Positions 26,256-35,402 of a stretch of DNA of 64,000 bases are shown piece after piece. The notes under the pieces were generated by a model that worked only from the letters and a program-made list of their open reading frames with translations, was not told the DNA's origin and ran no database searches. Origin of the DNA: Poriferisodalis sp022821985 (GTDB lineage: Bacteria; Actinomycetota; Acidimicrobiia; Acidimicrobiales; Poriferisodalaceae); assembly GCF_965219595.1 (NCBI RefSeq), contig NZ_OZ244781.1, positions 1,054,001 through 1,118,000 on the forward strand, in the 5' to 3' direction. The position numbers were made by a program, and so were the translations under genes. Each line of letters begins with the position of its first letter. The first letter of the stretch is position 1.

Positions 26256-27731
26256 GTGAGCAGCGCTGTCGAAGGCATCAGGGCCGCAGCCGGGGACCCG
26301 GCAGGCCAGCCCGACGGCACGTGGTCGGTCTCGGACCTGACGGCCGCAGTCGGCGACACGATCAAGCAGGCCTTCCCCAGTGAGGTCTGGGTGCGCGGCG
26401 AGATCATCGGCTACTCGGTGGCGGCGAGCGGCCACATCTACTTCAACCTCATCGAGCCGGGTTCGGGCAACGATCGCCGCGGCGCCCGCATGCGGGTGGC
26501 GCTGTTCAAGGGGCGCCAGCGCCTGGTGAACCGCGATCTCGCCACAGCCGGCGGTCTGACGCTCGACGACGGCATCGAGGTGCGGATCCGCGCCGAAGTG
26601 GAGTACTACGCCGGCAGCGGGCAGGTGCAGCTCATCATGAGCGGCGTCGACCCGCACTTCACGCTCGGCGTGCTGGCCGCCGACCGCGAGCGGATCCTCG
26701 CCGAGCTGGCCGAATCGGGTCTGCTGCGGCGCAACGCCGCTGTGCCGCTGCCGCTGGTGCCGCTGCGGGTCGGGCTCGTGACGGCCGACGGCAGCGCAGC
26801 CCACGCCGACTTCACCCATGAGCTGGCGGCAAGCGGTTACGCGTTCGAAGTGCTGTTGTGCGACGCCCGAGTGCAGGGCGTCACGGCCGAGACCGATCTG
26901 GTAGCTGCGCTGCACACGCTCGGGCAGACCGACGTCGACGTGATCGCCGTGGTGCGCGGCGGTGGCGATCGCACCGACCTGCTGGCGTTCGACCTCGCGA
27001 GCGTGGCAAAGGCCATTGCGCTGTGCCCGCTGCCAGTGTTCTGCGGGATCGGTCACGAGATCGACACCTCGGTGGCCGACCAGGTGGCACACACGGCTGC
27101 CAAAACTCCGACGGCTTGCGCCGCCGCGCTCGTCGCCCACGTCGCCGCGTTCGACGAACGCCTGGCTCGAACCCATCGCGAGGTGGACCGGCTTGCCCGC
27201 TCCCGGGCCGCTGCCGCAGCGGCACGCCTCGCCACTGCTCGGAGCGCGCTGGGACTGCAGGCCGAGCGTCGCCTTGCCCGCCCGCGCGCGTGGCTCGGCG
27301 AGGCTCGGCTACGGCTGGGCCATCACACGCAACGTCACTGCCGCGCTGCGGCCGCCACACTCGCCGGCGCCCGCCAAGCGCTGCAGCGCAGCCGTAGCCA
27401 TGTGCAGCGCGGCGCGGTGTCGCTCGCTTCCCAAGGACCCCGGTTAGAACGAGCCTCGGCGCGACGCCTCGGCGCCGCGAAGGCCCGGCTGCGCTCTGCA
27501 TCGGCACTGGTGTCGGCGGTTGGGCCCAAGCGAACCCTGGCCCGCGGATTCTCGATCACACGCGCGGCTGACGGCAGCATCGTGCGCCAGATGCCTGCCG
27601 CTGGCGACACGATCTCCACCGAAACCCAGCACGCCGTGTTTGCCAGCGTTGTGCGAGACGACGACGCGACCGGCGATGAGCCCAACAGGCTGGCTGACGG
27701 TCCGACAACGGGAAGGACAACTGATGGCTGA
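26256..27731 (+). CDS. xseA: Exodeoxyribonuclease VII large subunit
   Basis: 491 residues with the N-terminal OB fold (WVRGEIIGYSVAASGHIYFNL), then the catalytic domain with PLRVGLVTADGSAAHADF, IAVVRGGGDRTDLLAFD, FCGIGHEIDTSVADQVAH and TPTACAAALV, then a long Arg/Ala-rich coiled coil and the C-terminal TLARGFSITRAADGSIV. With XseB it degrades single-stranded DNA to oligonucleotides. The start is GTG 26256. The stop overlaps the xseB start by 8 bases. Confidence 0.95.
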   Translation: MSSAVEGIRAAAGDPAGQPDGTWSVSDLTAAVGDTIKQAFPSEVWVRGEIIGYSVAASGHIYFNLIEPGSGNDRRGARMRVALFKGRQRLVNRDLATAGGLTLDDGIEVRIRAEVEYYAGSGQVQLIMSGVDPHFTLGVLAADRERILAELAESGLLRRNAAVPLPLVPLRVGLVTADGSAAHADFTHELAASGYAFEVLLCDARVQGVTAETDLVAALHTLGQTDVDVIAVVRGGGDRTDLLAFDLASVAKAIALCPLPVFCGIGHEIDTSVADQVAHTAAKTPTACAAALVAHVAAFDERLARTHREVDRLARSRAAAAAARLATARSALGLQAERRLARPRAWLGEARLRLGHHTQRHCRAAAATLAGARQALQRSRSHVQRGAVSLASQGPRLERASARRLGAAKARLRSASALVSAVGPKRTLARGFSITRAADGSIVRQMPAAGDTISTETQHAVFASVVRDDDATGDEPNRLADGPTTGRTTDG

Positions 27732-27981
27732 AGAAGCCGACAACAGCGCGGACCCGGGTGATGCCGAGTTCGGTGGCTACGCCGAGTCGATGGCCGAGCT
27801 CGAGGGCATCTTGGCGAGCCTCGAGAGCGACGACGTCGACATCGACACGCTGGCGTCGCAGGTCGAGCGAGCCTCCCTGCTGATTGCACACTGCGAAGGG
27901 CGCCTACGCGCCACTGAGCTGTCGCTGACCAGCATCCTCGCTCAGCATGATCCGGCGGCGACTGCGGAGGAAGACTCCTGA
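27724..27981 (+). CDS. xseB: Exodeoxyribonuclease VII small subunit
   Basis: 85 residues, typical for XseB: acidic ends and a helical hairpin (YAESMAELEGILASLES, VDIDTLASQVERASLLI, then HCEGRLRATE). It overlaps xseA by 8 bases, as translationally coupled subunits often do. The small subunits wrap the XseA coiled coil. Confidence 0.93.
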   Translation: MAEEADNSADPGDAEFGGYAESMAELEGILASLESDDVDIDTLASQVERASLLIAHCEGRLRATELSLTSILAQHDPAATAEEDS

Positions 27982-28002
27982 GCCGTGGCCGTAGGGGCGT
28001 GT

Positions 28003-28040
28003 GTGGACCGAGGGAGTTGGTGGGCGCTCCCCCGGTCCAC
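28003..28040 (+). terminator. Hairpin downstream of xseB
   Basis: GTGGACCG (28003-28010) pairs with CGGTCCAC (28033-28040), and GGGAG (28012-28016) with CTCCC (28027-28031). The compact stem sits 21 bp after the xseB stop and 107 bp before the next start. No T-run follows, so its role as terminator is inferred from position. Confidence 0.5.
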
Positions 28041-28146
28041 TGGCGCGTCACGGGCCGGTGGAAAACCCGGAGCGCACGCTCACGCCGCCGCGGAATCTGC
28101 CCACTGTGAGTGACCGCGGCGGCTCGTCTGAACCAACGAGGAACCT

Positions 28147-30237
28147 ATGAGTTCGCCATCGAATTGTCAAGATGATGCGGCCCGATACCCCAGTAGTTCC
28201 GGGGAGTTTCCGCATGGTGCGTGGCCGTCGCCGCTGCAGGCGGCCGACGTCGCCGCGGGTGCTGTGCGCCGGTCCGAGCCGCGCATCGCCGACGATTGGG
28301 CTTATTGGGTGGAAGAGCGGCCTCTCGACCGTGGGCGAGGCGTCGTCGTGCGGGTGCGCCTCGGCGAGCCCGGTGCAGAGCCCGCCGACGTGCCCCGCAC
28401 CGCGGAGGCAGACATCCGCACTGCCGTCCACGAATACGGCGGTGGCGCCTGGCTGCCGTTTGCAGCAGCCGACGGCAGCCATTTCGTGCTGGCCAGCTGC
28501 ATGAGCGATCACCGGGTGCGGCTGTTCGACGCGACGGGAGAGGCCGCGCCGCGTGCGGTGACGCCGGAGCCGGACACTCCGCGGGGGCTGCGATACGCCG
28601 ACCCAGCGCTGGTGCCACCAGCCGACCACTCGCAGCACCCAGTCGGCGACGGCATCGAACCCGTCACGATCTGGGTGCGCGAGGACCACAACAGCGGCGA
28701 CGGCGACAGCGAGCCGCGCAACGAGCTGATTGCGGTGCGGCTGGACGGGACGGTGGGTGTTGTGGCGACCGGCGCCGACTTCTACTCGTCGCCACGATCG
28801 TCGCCCGATGGCAGCGTGCTGGCCTACCTCAGCTGGGATCACCCCAACATGCCGTGGGATCACACGCGCCTGCATGTCGTCGACCTGGACGGCGGCATGG
28901 CGGTGCCGGGAACCGATCGGGTGCTGGTCGACGGGCCGGCGATAACCCAGCCTGCGTGGAGTCCCGATGGCGTTCTGCACATCGTGACCGACATCGACGG
29001 CTGGTGGGCTGTCCACCGCGTCGATACCGAGACGGGTGCCACCGAACCGGTGCTCAGAGACGCAGCGGCCGGCGGGGAGCACGGCCGCGAGTTCGGCGTG
29101 CCGGCATGGGTCTTCGCCGTGGACACCTACGGCTGGGACGGATCCGGCGCACTGTGGAGCGCGTGGAACTCAGGCGGTGTCAGCCACCTGGGCACCATCC
29201 GCGACGGGCGGCTGGAAGAGATCCCGAGCGGGTTCACCGACTTCGGCCGCTTGGCGGTCACAGCCAGCGGATCGGTCGTGACGGTGGCCGCCAGCTGGAC
29301 TCGCCGGGCTGCGGTGGTGGAAATCTCGCCCGACGGCGAGCACCGCCAGCTCAGCGCGAGCGAGCCGCTGGTGCTGGCGCCCGAGGATGTCTCGGTCCCT
29401 CGTGCGTTCACGTTCGACAGCGATGACGGTCGCCAAGCGCACGCCTTCTTCTTCCCGCCTGCCAACTCGGCCGTGACCGCACTACCTGCCGAGCTGCCGC
29501 CGCTCATGGTGCTGAGCCATGGCGGGCCCACCGGCTCGGCCCGCAGCTCGCTCGACCTGGGCATCCAGTACTGGACCACCCGCGGCATTGCCGTGGTGGA
29601 CGTGAACTACGGCGGCAGCACCGGCTACGGCACTGCATTCCGCAACCTGCTTCAGGGCCAGTGGGGCGTCGTCGACACGCAGGACTGCATCGCCGCAGCG
29701 CTGCACCTGGCGCGCGAGGGTGCTGTGGACGCCCAGCGTCTCGTCATCAAGGGCGGCTCAGCAGGCGGCTACACCACGCTGTGCGCACTGACCGGCAGCG
29801 ACGTGTTCGCCGCCGGCATCTCTCGCTACGGGGTCGCCGACCTAGAGGCCCTGGCCCGCGACACCCACAAGTTCGAGGCCCGCTACCTCGACGGGCTGAT
29901 CGGTCCCTGGCCCGAGCAGGCCGACCTGTACCGGGAGCGATCGCCCATCTGGCGGACCGACCAGCTGCGGACCCCGATGATCGTGCTGCAAGGCACCGAG
30001 GACCGGGTGGTGCCACAGAGCCAGTCCGAACAGGTGGTGACGGCCCTGGCAGATGCGGGCGTGCCGCACGCCTACTTGCTGTTCGAGGGCGAGGGTCACG
30101 GCTTCCGGCGCGGGCCCAACATCGTGGCGGCGCTCGAAGCCGAGCTGTCGTTCCTCGGCCAGGTCCTGGGCTTCGAGCCCGCAGGCGACATCGCTCGCGT
30201 CGAGGTGCGCGACGGCGGCCAGCAGCGGTCCCAATAG
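28147..30237 (+). CDS. S9 family prolyl oligopeptidase-type serine peptidase
   Basis: 696 residues. The N-terminal 400 form a seven-blade-type propeller (repeats such as DADFYSSPRSSPDGSVLAYLSWDHP). The C-terminal hydrolase has the serine elbow KGGSAGGYTTLCAL, the aspartate in GTEDRVVPQSQSEQVV and the histidine in GEGHGFRRGPN. HGGPTGSARSSLD is the oxyanion-side motif. No signal peptide is visible, so it is likely cytoplasmic and cleaves oligopeptides, either as an acylaminoacyl- or dipeptidyl-peptidase. It is followed after 9 bp by the SURF1 gene. Confidence 0.93.
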   Translation: MSSPSNCQDDAARYPSSSGEFPHGAWPSPLQAADVAAGAVRRSEPRIADDWAYWVEERPLDRGRGVVVRVRLGEPGAEPADVPRTAEADIRTAVHEYGGGAWLPFAAADGSHFVLASCMSDHRVRLFDATGEAAPRAVTPEPDTPRGLRYADPALVPPADHSQHPVGDGIEPVTIWVREDHNSGDGDSEPRNELIAVRLDGTVGVVATGADFYSSPRSSPDGSVLAYLSWDHPNMPWDHTRLHVVDLDGGMAVPGTDRVLVDGPAITQPAWSPDGVLHIVTDIDGWWAVHRVDTETGATEPVLRDAAAGGEHGREFGVPAWVFAVDTYGWDGSGALWSAWNSGGVSHLGTIRDGRLEEIPSGFTDFGRLAVTASGSVVTVAASWTRRAAVVEISPDGEHRQLSASEPLVLAPEDVSVPRAFTFDSDDGRQAHAFFFPPANSAVTALPAELPPLMVLSHGGPTGSARSSLDLGIQYWTTRGIAVVDVNYGGSTGYGTAFRNLLQGQWGVVDTQDCIAAALHLAREGAVDAQRLVIKGGSAGGYTTLCALTGSDVFAAGISRYGVADLEALARDTHKFEARYLDGLIGPWPEQADLYRERSPIWRTDQLRTPMIVLQGTEDRVVPQSQSEQVVTALADAGVPHAYLLFEGEGHGFRRGPNIVAALEAELSFLGQVLGFEPAGDIARVEVRDGGQQRSQ

Positions 30238-30246
30238 GTTCGGGCC

Positions 30247-31083
30247 GTGTACAGCTTCGCCCGCAAGCCGGTCTGGCTGGCCGGCCACGCGCTGGCCGGC
30301 GGCCTGCTGGTGATCTTCGTGATCGCAGGCTTCTGGCAGCTCAGCCGCCACAACGAGGTAAGCGACCGCAACGCTGCAATCACCGAGCGCCAAGACATGC
30401 AACCCCTCGAAGCCGGCCGCTTCTTCGAAGCCGTCGCCGACTCCGAGAGCCTCGACCAGCTGGAGTACCGGACCGTGATACTGCCGGTCGAGCGCTTCGA
30501 CTGGGACGAGAACGTGCTGATCCGCAACCGCAGCCTCGACGGTTTGCCGGGATGCCACATCGCTCTGCCAGCGGCGGCGACTTCCGACGACAGTGCGGAA
30601 CCATTGGGCGTGCTCTTGGTCGCAGGGTGGCTTCCCCAGCAGACGTGCGAACCGCAGACTGGCTCCGAAGCCCGAGTTTGGGCGACCCGCCTGACGGAAC
30701 CCAGTTTGGTTGCCGGCCGCATCCGTCTGAGCCAGGAGCGCGGCTGGCTCGGACCGTCGGACCCGGACCAGGGGCAGCTGGAATCGCTGGCCCGAACGGA
30801 TGTCGAGCGCATCGATGAACAGACCACACTCGACCTGATGCCCCTCTACGTCGAGGTAGTCAGTGCAACTCGCTCAGACGGGGTGCGACTCGCGCTCGGG
30901 AGAACTCTTGCCGACGGCACACCGGCACCGGTACCGCTGCGGCCGCCGGAGCTCAATGCCGGACCGCACTTGGGCTACACGGTGCAGTGGTTCAGCTTCG
31001 CCGCAGTCGCCATCGTGGGCTACACGCTCGTGCTGCGGCACCAAGCGCGCAAGGGCGAATCCGAACAGATCGCCGACGACTGA
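30247..31083 (+). CDS. SURF1-family cytochrome oxidase assembly protein
   Basis: 278 residues with two membrane helices, one near each end (AGGLLVIFVIAGFWQL at the start and YTVQWFSFAAVAIVGYTLVL at the end), and an extracytoplasmic domain between them. FWQLSRHNEVSDRNA and the C-terminal HLGYTVQWFSF are the family signatures. SURF1 proteins help insert heme a in cytochrome oxidase, so the organism probably respires aerobically. The start is GTG, 9 bp after the peptidase stop. Confidence 0.9.
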   Translation: MYSFARKPVWLAGHALAGGLLVIFVIAGFWQLSRHNEVSDRNAAITERQDMQPLEAGRFFEAVADSESLDQLEYRTVILPVERFDWDENVLIRNRSLDGLPGCHIALPAAATSDDSAEPLGVLLVAGWLPQQTCEPQTGSEARVWATRLTEPSLVAGRIRLSQERGWLGPSDPDQGQLESLARTDVERIDEQTTLDLMPLYVEVVSATRSDGVRLALGRTLADGTPAPVPLRPPELNAGPHLGYTVQWFSFAAVAIVGYTLVLRHQARKGESEQIADD

Positions 31084-31087
31084 CGGG

Positions 31088-32242
31088 CTAGCGGCCGATG
31101 GCTTTGGCCATGCGGGCAGTGGCCTCGTCGAGCATTGCAGGCGACGTGGCGAAGTTGAGCCGCACGTGCCCGGCACCTTCGGGCCCGAAGTCGAGCCCGG
31201 AGTTCAGGTACACGCGACCCCGCCCCAAGAACACCGAGGCGGGATCGTCGCCCAGGCCCAGCTCGCGGCAGTCCATCCACGCCAGGTAGGTGGCATCGGG
31301 CGGCCGGTACCCGACCTCGGGCAGCCGCTCCGCCAGCAGCTCCGCCAGCAGGTGACGGTTGCTGTCCAGGCCGGCCACCAGCTCGTCCAGCCAGTCCAAC
31401 GCTTCGGTCCAGCCGGCAATGGTGGCGACCTGCCCGAGGATCCCGATGCCGCCGATCAGCCGCTTGGGAATCTTCTTGACGATCGGGCCGTAGCGCGACG
31501 ACGCCGAATGCAGGAACGCCATCCGCAGCCCTGCCATGTTGAACGACTTCGTGGCAGCGGTGACGGTGACCGTTCGCTCCGAGGCCAGCTCGCTGACCGA
31601 AGCCACCGGGATGTGCCGCCGGGGCGCATACACCAGATCGCAGTGGATCTCGTCGGAGATCACCACCAGATCGTGACGCTCGGCGATGTCGATCACCGCA
31701 GCGATGTCGTCGGTGTCGAGCACCATGCCACACGGGTTGTGCGGCTGACACAGGATCACCGCAGTCACGTCGGGCGCCGACGCCACCGATTCGAAATGGT
31801 CCAGGTCGAGCCGCCAGCTGTCATCGTGGCGGATGAGCGGGTTGGGCACCACCCGGCGCCCGTGCCCCTCGACGCTGGAGAAGAACGGCGGGTAGGCGGG
31901 CGTCTGGAAGATGACGCCGTCGCCGGGCTCGGTGCAGTAGGTGATCGCCAGCTCCAAGCCTTGGATCACGTCGTGCACCCGCACGACGTCGAGCGGGTCG
32001 ACTTGCCAGCCGAACGCCTCGCCCATGCGCTTGGCGAAGACACGCAGCACCGGGATCGGCTGGTCGTAGAAGTCGTAGCCCAGGCCGCCCGAGTCGATGC
32101 GCTCGCGCACGGCGTCGAGCACGACTGCGGGCAGCTCCACGTCCATGTCGGCGACCCATGCCGCCAGCACGTCGGGGCCCTCGCGGCCCCACTTGATGCC
32201 CGGGCGGTTCCGAACCCGTTCGGCGTCCAGTTCGAATATCAC
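31088..32242 (-). CDS. PatB/MalY-like PLP-dependent C-S lyase
   Basis: A 384-residue fold-type I PLP enzyme. It starts RPGIKWGREGPDVLAAWVADMD, a hallmark of the MalY/PatB cystathionine beta-lyase branch, and has ILCQPHNPCGMVLDTDD, VISDEIHCDLVYAPRRH and the Schiff-base lysine in TAATKSFNMAGLRMAFLH, with the carboxylate-binding arginine in HVRLNFATS. It probably releases homocysteine or a thiol from cystathionine-type substrates. It converges with the SURF1 gene, with 4 bp between them. Confidence 0.9.
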   Translation of the reverse strand: MIFELDAERVRNRPGIKWGREGPDVLAAWVADMDVELPAVVLDAVRERIDSGGLGYDFYDQPIPVLRVFAKRMGEAFGWQVDPLDVVRVHDVIQGLELAITYCTEPGDGVIFQTPAYPPFFSSVEGHGRRVVPNPLIRHDDSWRLDLDHFESVASAPDVTAVILCQPHNPCGMVLDTDDIAAVIDIAERHDLVVISDEIHCDLVYAPRRHIPVASVSELASERTVTVTAATKSFNMAGLRMAFLHSASSRYGPIVKKIPKRLIGGIGILGQVATIAGWTEALDWLDELVAGLDSNRHLLAELLAERLPEVGYRPPDATYLAWMDCRELGLGDDPASVFLGRGRVYLNSGLDFGPEGAGHVRLNFATSPAMLDEATARMAKAIGR

Positions 32243-32334
32243 GGCGTGACCCTACGCGCCCAGCCGCGCTGGTTACCCGCTCTTGTTCCCAGTTCGTATT
32301 CGATACGGGCTCACGGGTCGCTCGGGCCCCGGGC

Positions 32335-33075
32335 TCAGTACAGGCCGACCATGCGGCCGGCGAGGCCGAGCACCGCAACGGCCAGAACGGGCCGGATCAG
32401 CCGCTCGCCGCCGCGCACCGCCCAGCGGGCACCCAGCCAGCCGCCGACAGCAAAGCCCGCGGCCACGATGACAGCGAATCCCCAGTGCACCTGGTCGTTC
32501 AGGATGAACACCGGCACCGCCACCACGGTCAACACAGCGATCACCACCACCTTGACGGCGTTGGCGTTCACCAAATCCAGCCCGGCGTGCGACAACGCCA
32601 GCACCAGCAAGAGCCCCACACCAGCTTGAAACGCCCCGCCGTAGGCCCCGATCAGGAAGAACACCACCACGGTCAGCGCCCTCGGCCAGACGATCTCGTC
32701 GCCTCGGGCCTTCGGCGGCCACAGGCTCAGGACGAGCAGCGGCACCATCAAGATGCCGAAGACCCGCTCGAAGGCCGTGTCGCTGAGCAGGCTGGAGACC
32801 GCGTAGGCGCCGATCACCGAGCCGATCAGCGCCGGCAGCAGCACGGGCACCGAGCGGCGCAAGCCCGACACACCCTCAGACCGGTAGCCGGCGACCGACG
32901 CCAGATTCTGCGTCACGACGCCGATGCGATTGGTGCCATTGGCCACCAGCCCGCCCAGATCGCCGACCACCGTGAGCAGGCTGACCGTCAGCAGCGAACC
33001 GCCGCCGGCCATGGCATTCACCACGCCCGCAACCACGCCCGCGGCCGCGACGAGCGCAATCTGTGCGATGTCCAT
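32335..33075 (-). CDS. TauE/SafE-family membrane permease
   Basis: 246 residues with about seven hydrophobic helices. The N-terminal VAAAGVVAGVVNAMAGGGSLL and the internal repeat-like IGAYGGAFQAGVGLLLVLAL carry the glycine-rich TauE motifs. Members export or import sulfur-containing or other organic anions; the substrate is unknown. The ATG at 33075 is 10 bp downstream of the aroC stop, and a longer frame is antisense overlap with aroC. A PatB-like sulfur enzyme lies next to it. Confidence 0.88.
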   Translation of the reverse strand: MDIAQIALVAAAGVVAGVVNAMAGGGSLLTVSLLTVVGDLGGLVANGTNRIGVVTQNLASVAGYRSEGVSGLRRSVPVLLPALIGSVIGAYAVSSLLSDTAFERVFGILMVPLLVLSLWPPKARGDEIVWPRALTVVVFFLIGAYGGAFQAGVGLLLVLALSHAGLDLVNANAVKVVVIAVLTVVAVPVFILNDQVHWGFAVIVAAGFAVGGWLGARWAVRGGERLIRPVLAVAVLGLAGRMVGLY

Positions 33076-33085
33076 CGGCTGACCG

Positions 33086-34201
33086 TCAGCCGGATGGCTG
33101 CGGCGGCGAAGGAGTATCTGCGAGCTGGGTTGTCTGCTGGCGCAGGAGATGGTCGGCCAGCACGAGGCAGACCATCGCCTCGACCATCGGCACCGCCCGG
33201 GGCAGCACGCACGGGTCGTGGCGGCCGCGGGCGGCGAGCACGGTGGCCTCGTTGGCGTTCGTGACGGTCTTCTGCTCGCTCGCAATGGTGGCGGTGGGCT
33301 TGAAGGCGACACGCAGCACGATGTCGGCGCCGTTGCTGATGCCGCCCTGGATGCCGCCGCTGCGGTTGGTCACCGTGACGGGTCGGCCGTCGGGACCAGG
33401 CTCGAACTCGTCGTTGTGCGTGCGCCCCGTCATGAGCGTTCCGGCGAAGCCGCTGCCGATCTCCATGCCCTTGGCCGCCGGCAGTGACATCACCGCGCCC
33501 GCCAGCTCGGCGTCCAGCTTGTCGAAGACCGGTTCCCCCAAGCCCGGCGGCACGCCGCGGGCCACGCAGGCCACCACCCCGCCCAGCGAGTTGCCGTCGC
33601 GGCGGGCAGCGTCGATGGCCTCGATGATGCGAGCGGCAGCGTCGGGATCGGGGCAGCGCGTCGGCCCGGTTTCCACGTCGTCGCGGGTCAGCTCCGCGGG
33701 ATCGACATCGGCGTTGATGTCGCTCACCGAGCTGACCCAGCCCAGCACTTCCACCCCGGCCATCGCCAGGATCTTCCGAGCCACGGCACCCGCCGCAACC
33801 CGGCCGACGGTCTCGCGGGCCGATGCCCGGCCGCCGCCCTGCCAGTTGCGGATGCCGTACTTGGCGTCGGTGGTGTAGTCGGCGTGGCTGGGCCGGTACT
33901 TGGTGGCCATCTCGGAATAGGCGCCGGGCCGGGCGTCGGTGTTGGTCACGGTCATGCCGATCGGCGTGCCGAGCGTGAGGCCTTCGAAGACTCCCGAGTG
34001 GATCGTCACCCGGTCAGCCTCCTGGCGCTGGGTCACGATGCTGCTCTGGCCGGGCCGGCGGCGGTCGAGATCGACCTGCACATCGGCTTCGCTCAACTCG
34101 ATGCGCGCGGGGCAGCCGTCGATGATCACCCCCAGCGCTCCACCATGCGATTCGCCGAACGTGGTGACTGCGAATCGTTCCCCGAACGTGCTGCCGCCCA
34201 T
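33086..34201 (-). CDS. aroC: Chorismate synthase
   Basis: 371 residues. All three signatures are visible: FAVTTFGESHGGALGVIIDG at the start, KYRPSHADYTTDAKYG with the following GGGRASARET, and RSGGIQGGISNGADIVLRVAF; near the end comes RGRHDPCVLPRAVPMVEAM. It makes chorismate from EPSP and needs reduced FMN. Chorismate feeds the menaquinone genes found earlier in the window, though no other shikimate gene is present. It sits 9 bp after the PAC2-family gene and before the permease in one minus-strand operon. Confidence 0.97.
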   Translation of the reverse strand: MGGSTFGERFAVTTFGESHGGALGVIIDGCPARIELSEADVQVDLDRRRPGQSSIVTQRQEADRVTIHSGVFEGLTLGTPIGMTVTNTDARPGAYSEMATKYRPSHADYTTDAKYGIRNWQGGGRASARETVGRVAAGAVARKILAMAGVEVLGWVSSVSDINADVDPAELTRDDVETGPTRCPDPDAAARIIEAIDAARRDGNSLGGVVACVARGVPPGLGEPVFDKLDAELAGAVMSLPAAKGMEIGSGFAGTLMTGRTHNDEFEPGPDGRPVTVTNRSGGIQGGISNGADIVLRVAFKPTATIASEQKTVTNANEATVLAARGRHDPCVLPRAVPMVEAMVCLVLADHLLRQQTTQLADTPSPPQPSG

Positions 34202-34210
34202 GCCAGAACC

Positions 34211-35107
34211 CTACGACGGCTCGTCGGGGGGCGATTCGCGCTGCTCGGCCAGGAACTTCTGGAATTCCAGCGCTATGTCGTCGCCGCTCGGCAGGTTCTC
34301 CTCGGCGGTGCGGTCTGCTTCGGCTTCGAGCTGCCGGATATAGGCCACGATCTCGGGATCTCGCGCCACCGCCTCATCGACCCGCTGCTCCCAGGTCTGC
34401 ACGCTGCTGTCCAGCTCGCGGTAGCCGGTGGTCACGCCGGTGACCGTCTCGAAATGGGCCAGCAGTGCCCGCGTGCCCTTGGGATTCGGCGGGCCCGCGA
34501 CGTAATGGGGCACCCCCACGCGCAGCGACACCACAGGAAACGCGGCCCGGTCCAGCACGTCGTGCAGCGTGCCGATGATGCCGGTGGGGCCTTGGTAGGT
34601 GGGGCTGTCGAGGCCCAGGCGAGCGGCCAGCTCCCCGTTGGCGGCGCTGCCCTTCACCGAGGCGGTCCGCGAGTGCGCCACGCCCGCGACCATGGCTCCG
34701 AGCGTCACCACCATCTGGCAGCCGAGTCCACGGGCGATCTCCGCCACTCCCTCGCAGAACGTGCGCCAGCGCATCCGCGGCTCGATGCCCGACAGCAGCA
34801 CGAGGTCGTGCGGCGGGGCAGCCGGCACGACGTGGCACTCGATCTCCGGCCAGCGGATACGCCGCTCGCCGCTGTCGGCGATCTCGATGTGCGGGCGGTT
34901 CTCCTGGAAGTCGAAGAACTCCTCGGGATCGATGCGGCACACCCGGCGAGCCTCGCTGCGTCGGCGCAGCCACTCCAGCGCGCCGGTGGCGCAGTCGCCG
35001 GCGTCGAACCAGCCCTCGAACGCCACCAGCAGGAGCGGGTTGTGCAGGTTCGGCGCACCGTCCCACACAACGATCGGCTGTTCTGCTGGATCTTCGGCCC
35101 CGGTCAC
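34211..35107 (-). CDS. PAC2 family protein
   Basis: About 298 residues. Family features are LLLVAFEGWFDAGDCATGALEWL, FFDFQENRPHI, LVLLSGIEPRMRWRTFCEGV, and GAMVAGVAHSRTASVKGSA followed by PTYQGPTGIIGTLHDVL. PAC2 proteins resemble proteasome-assembly chaperones; in Actinobacteria the role is unclear. I use the GTG at 35107, where homology begins. The frame continues upstream, but those residues are Arg/Cys-rich and look non-coding. It is followed by aroC. Confidence 0.87.
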   Translation of the reverse strand: MTGAEDPAEQPIVVWDGAPNLHNPLLLVAFEGWFDAGDCATGALEWLRRRSEARRVCRIDPEEFFDFQENRPHIEIADSGERRIRWPEIECHVVPAAPPHDLVLLSGIEPRMRWRTFCEGVAEIARGLGCQMVVTLGAMVAGVAHSRTASVKGSAANGELAARLGLDSPTYQGPTGIIGTLHDVLDRAAFPVVSLRVGVPHYVAGPPNPKGTRALLAHFETVTGVTTGYRELDSSVQTWEQRVDEAVARDPEIVAYIRQLEAEADRTAEENLPSGDDIALEFQKFLAEQRESPPDEPS

Positions 35108-35312
35108 GGCCTCACTATGGCCGATGCGCCCGAGAATCGCGCACACATTTGCTTCGACACGCCGACGCCCAGCCACGATTCTCGTGGCGCTCATCACATC
35201 GGACTCGGTACAGATGCACTCCGGCCGCCGAACTCCGCTCCCTCGTCGCATAGCAACACACAGGCCCCACATCTCGGTCTGCCGCGACTCACCCCCACCG
35301 CTGTCACAGCAC

Positions 35313-35330
35313 TTACTGAACGTCCAGTAA
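35313..35330. promoter_or_regulatory. TetR-type palindromic operator candidate upstream of the secreted protease
   Basis: TTACTGAAC followed directly by GTCCAGTAA: an 18-bp inverted repeat with one mismatched pair, closely resembling TetR-family operators. It lies 73 bp before the protease ATG in a roughly 295-bp gene-free stretch between the divergent PAC2 gene and the protease. I see nothing else in that stretch. No tetR gene is adjacent. Confidence 0.6.
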
Positions 35331-35402
35331 GGTCGCATCAGAGGAAGGCTCGTGGCGAGCCGTCTCGCCCGAGTCCGCCGTCGGCTCGAAAGGAGGCAAC
35401 AC

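Noticed and set aside
30863..32629. Plus-strand frame of nearly 600 codons
   Set aside because: Antisense to the PatB-like lyase; low-complexity composition typical of shadows.
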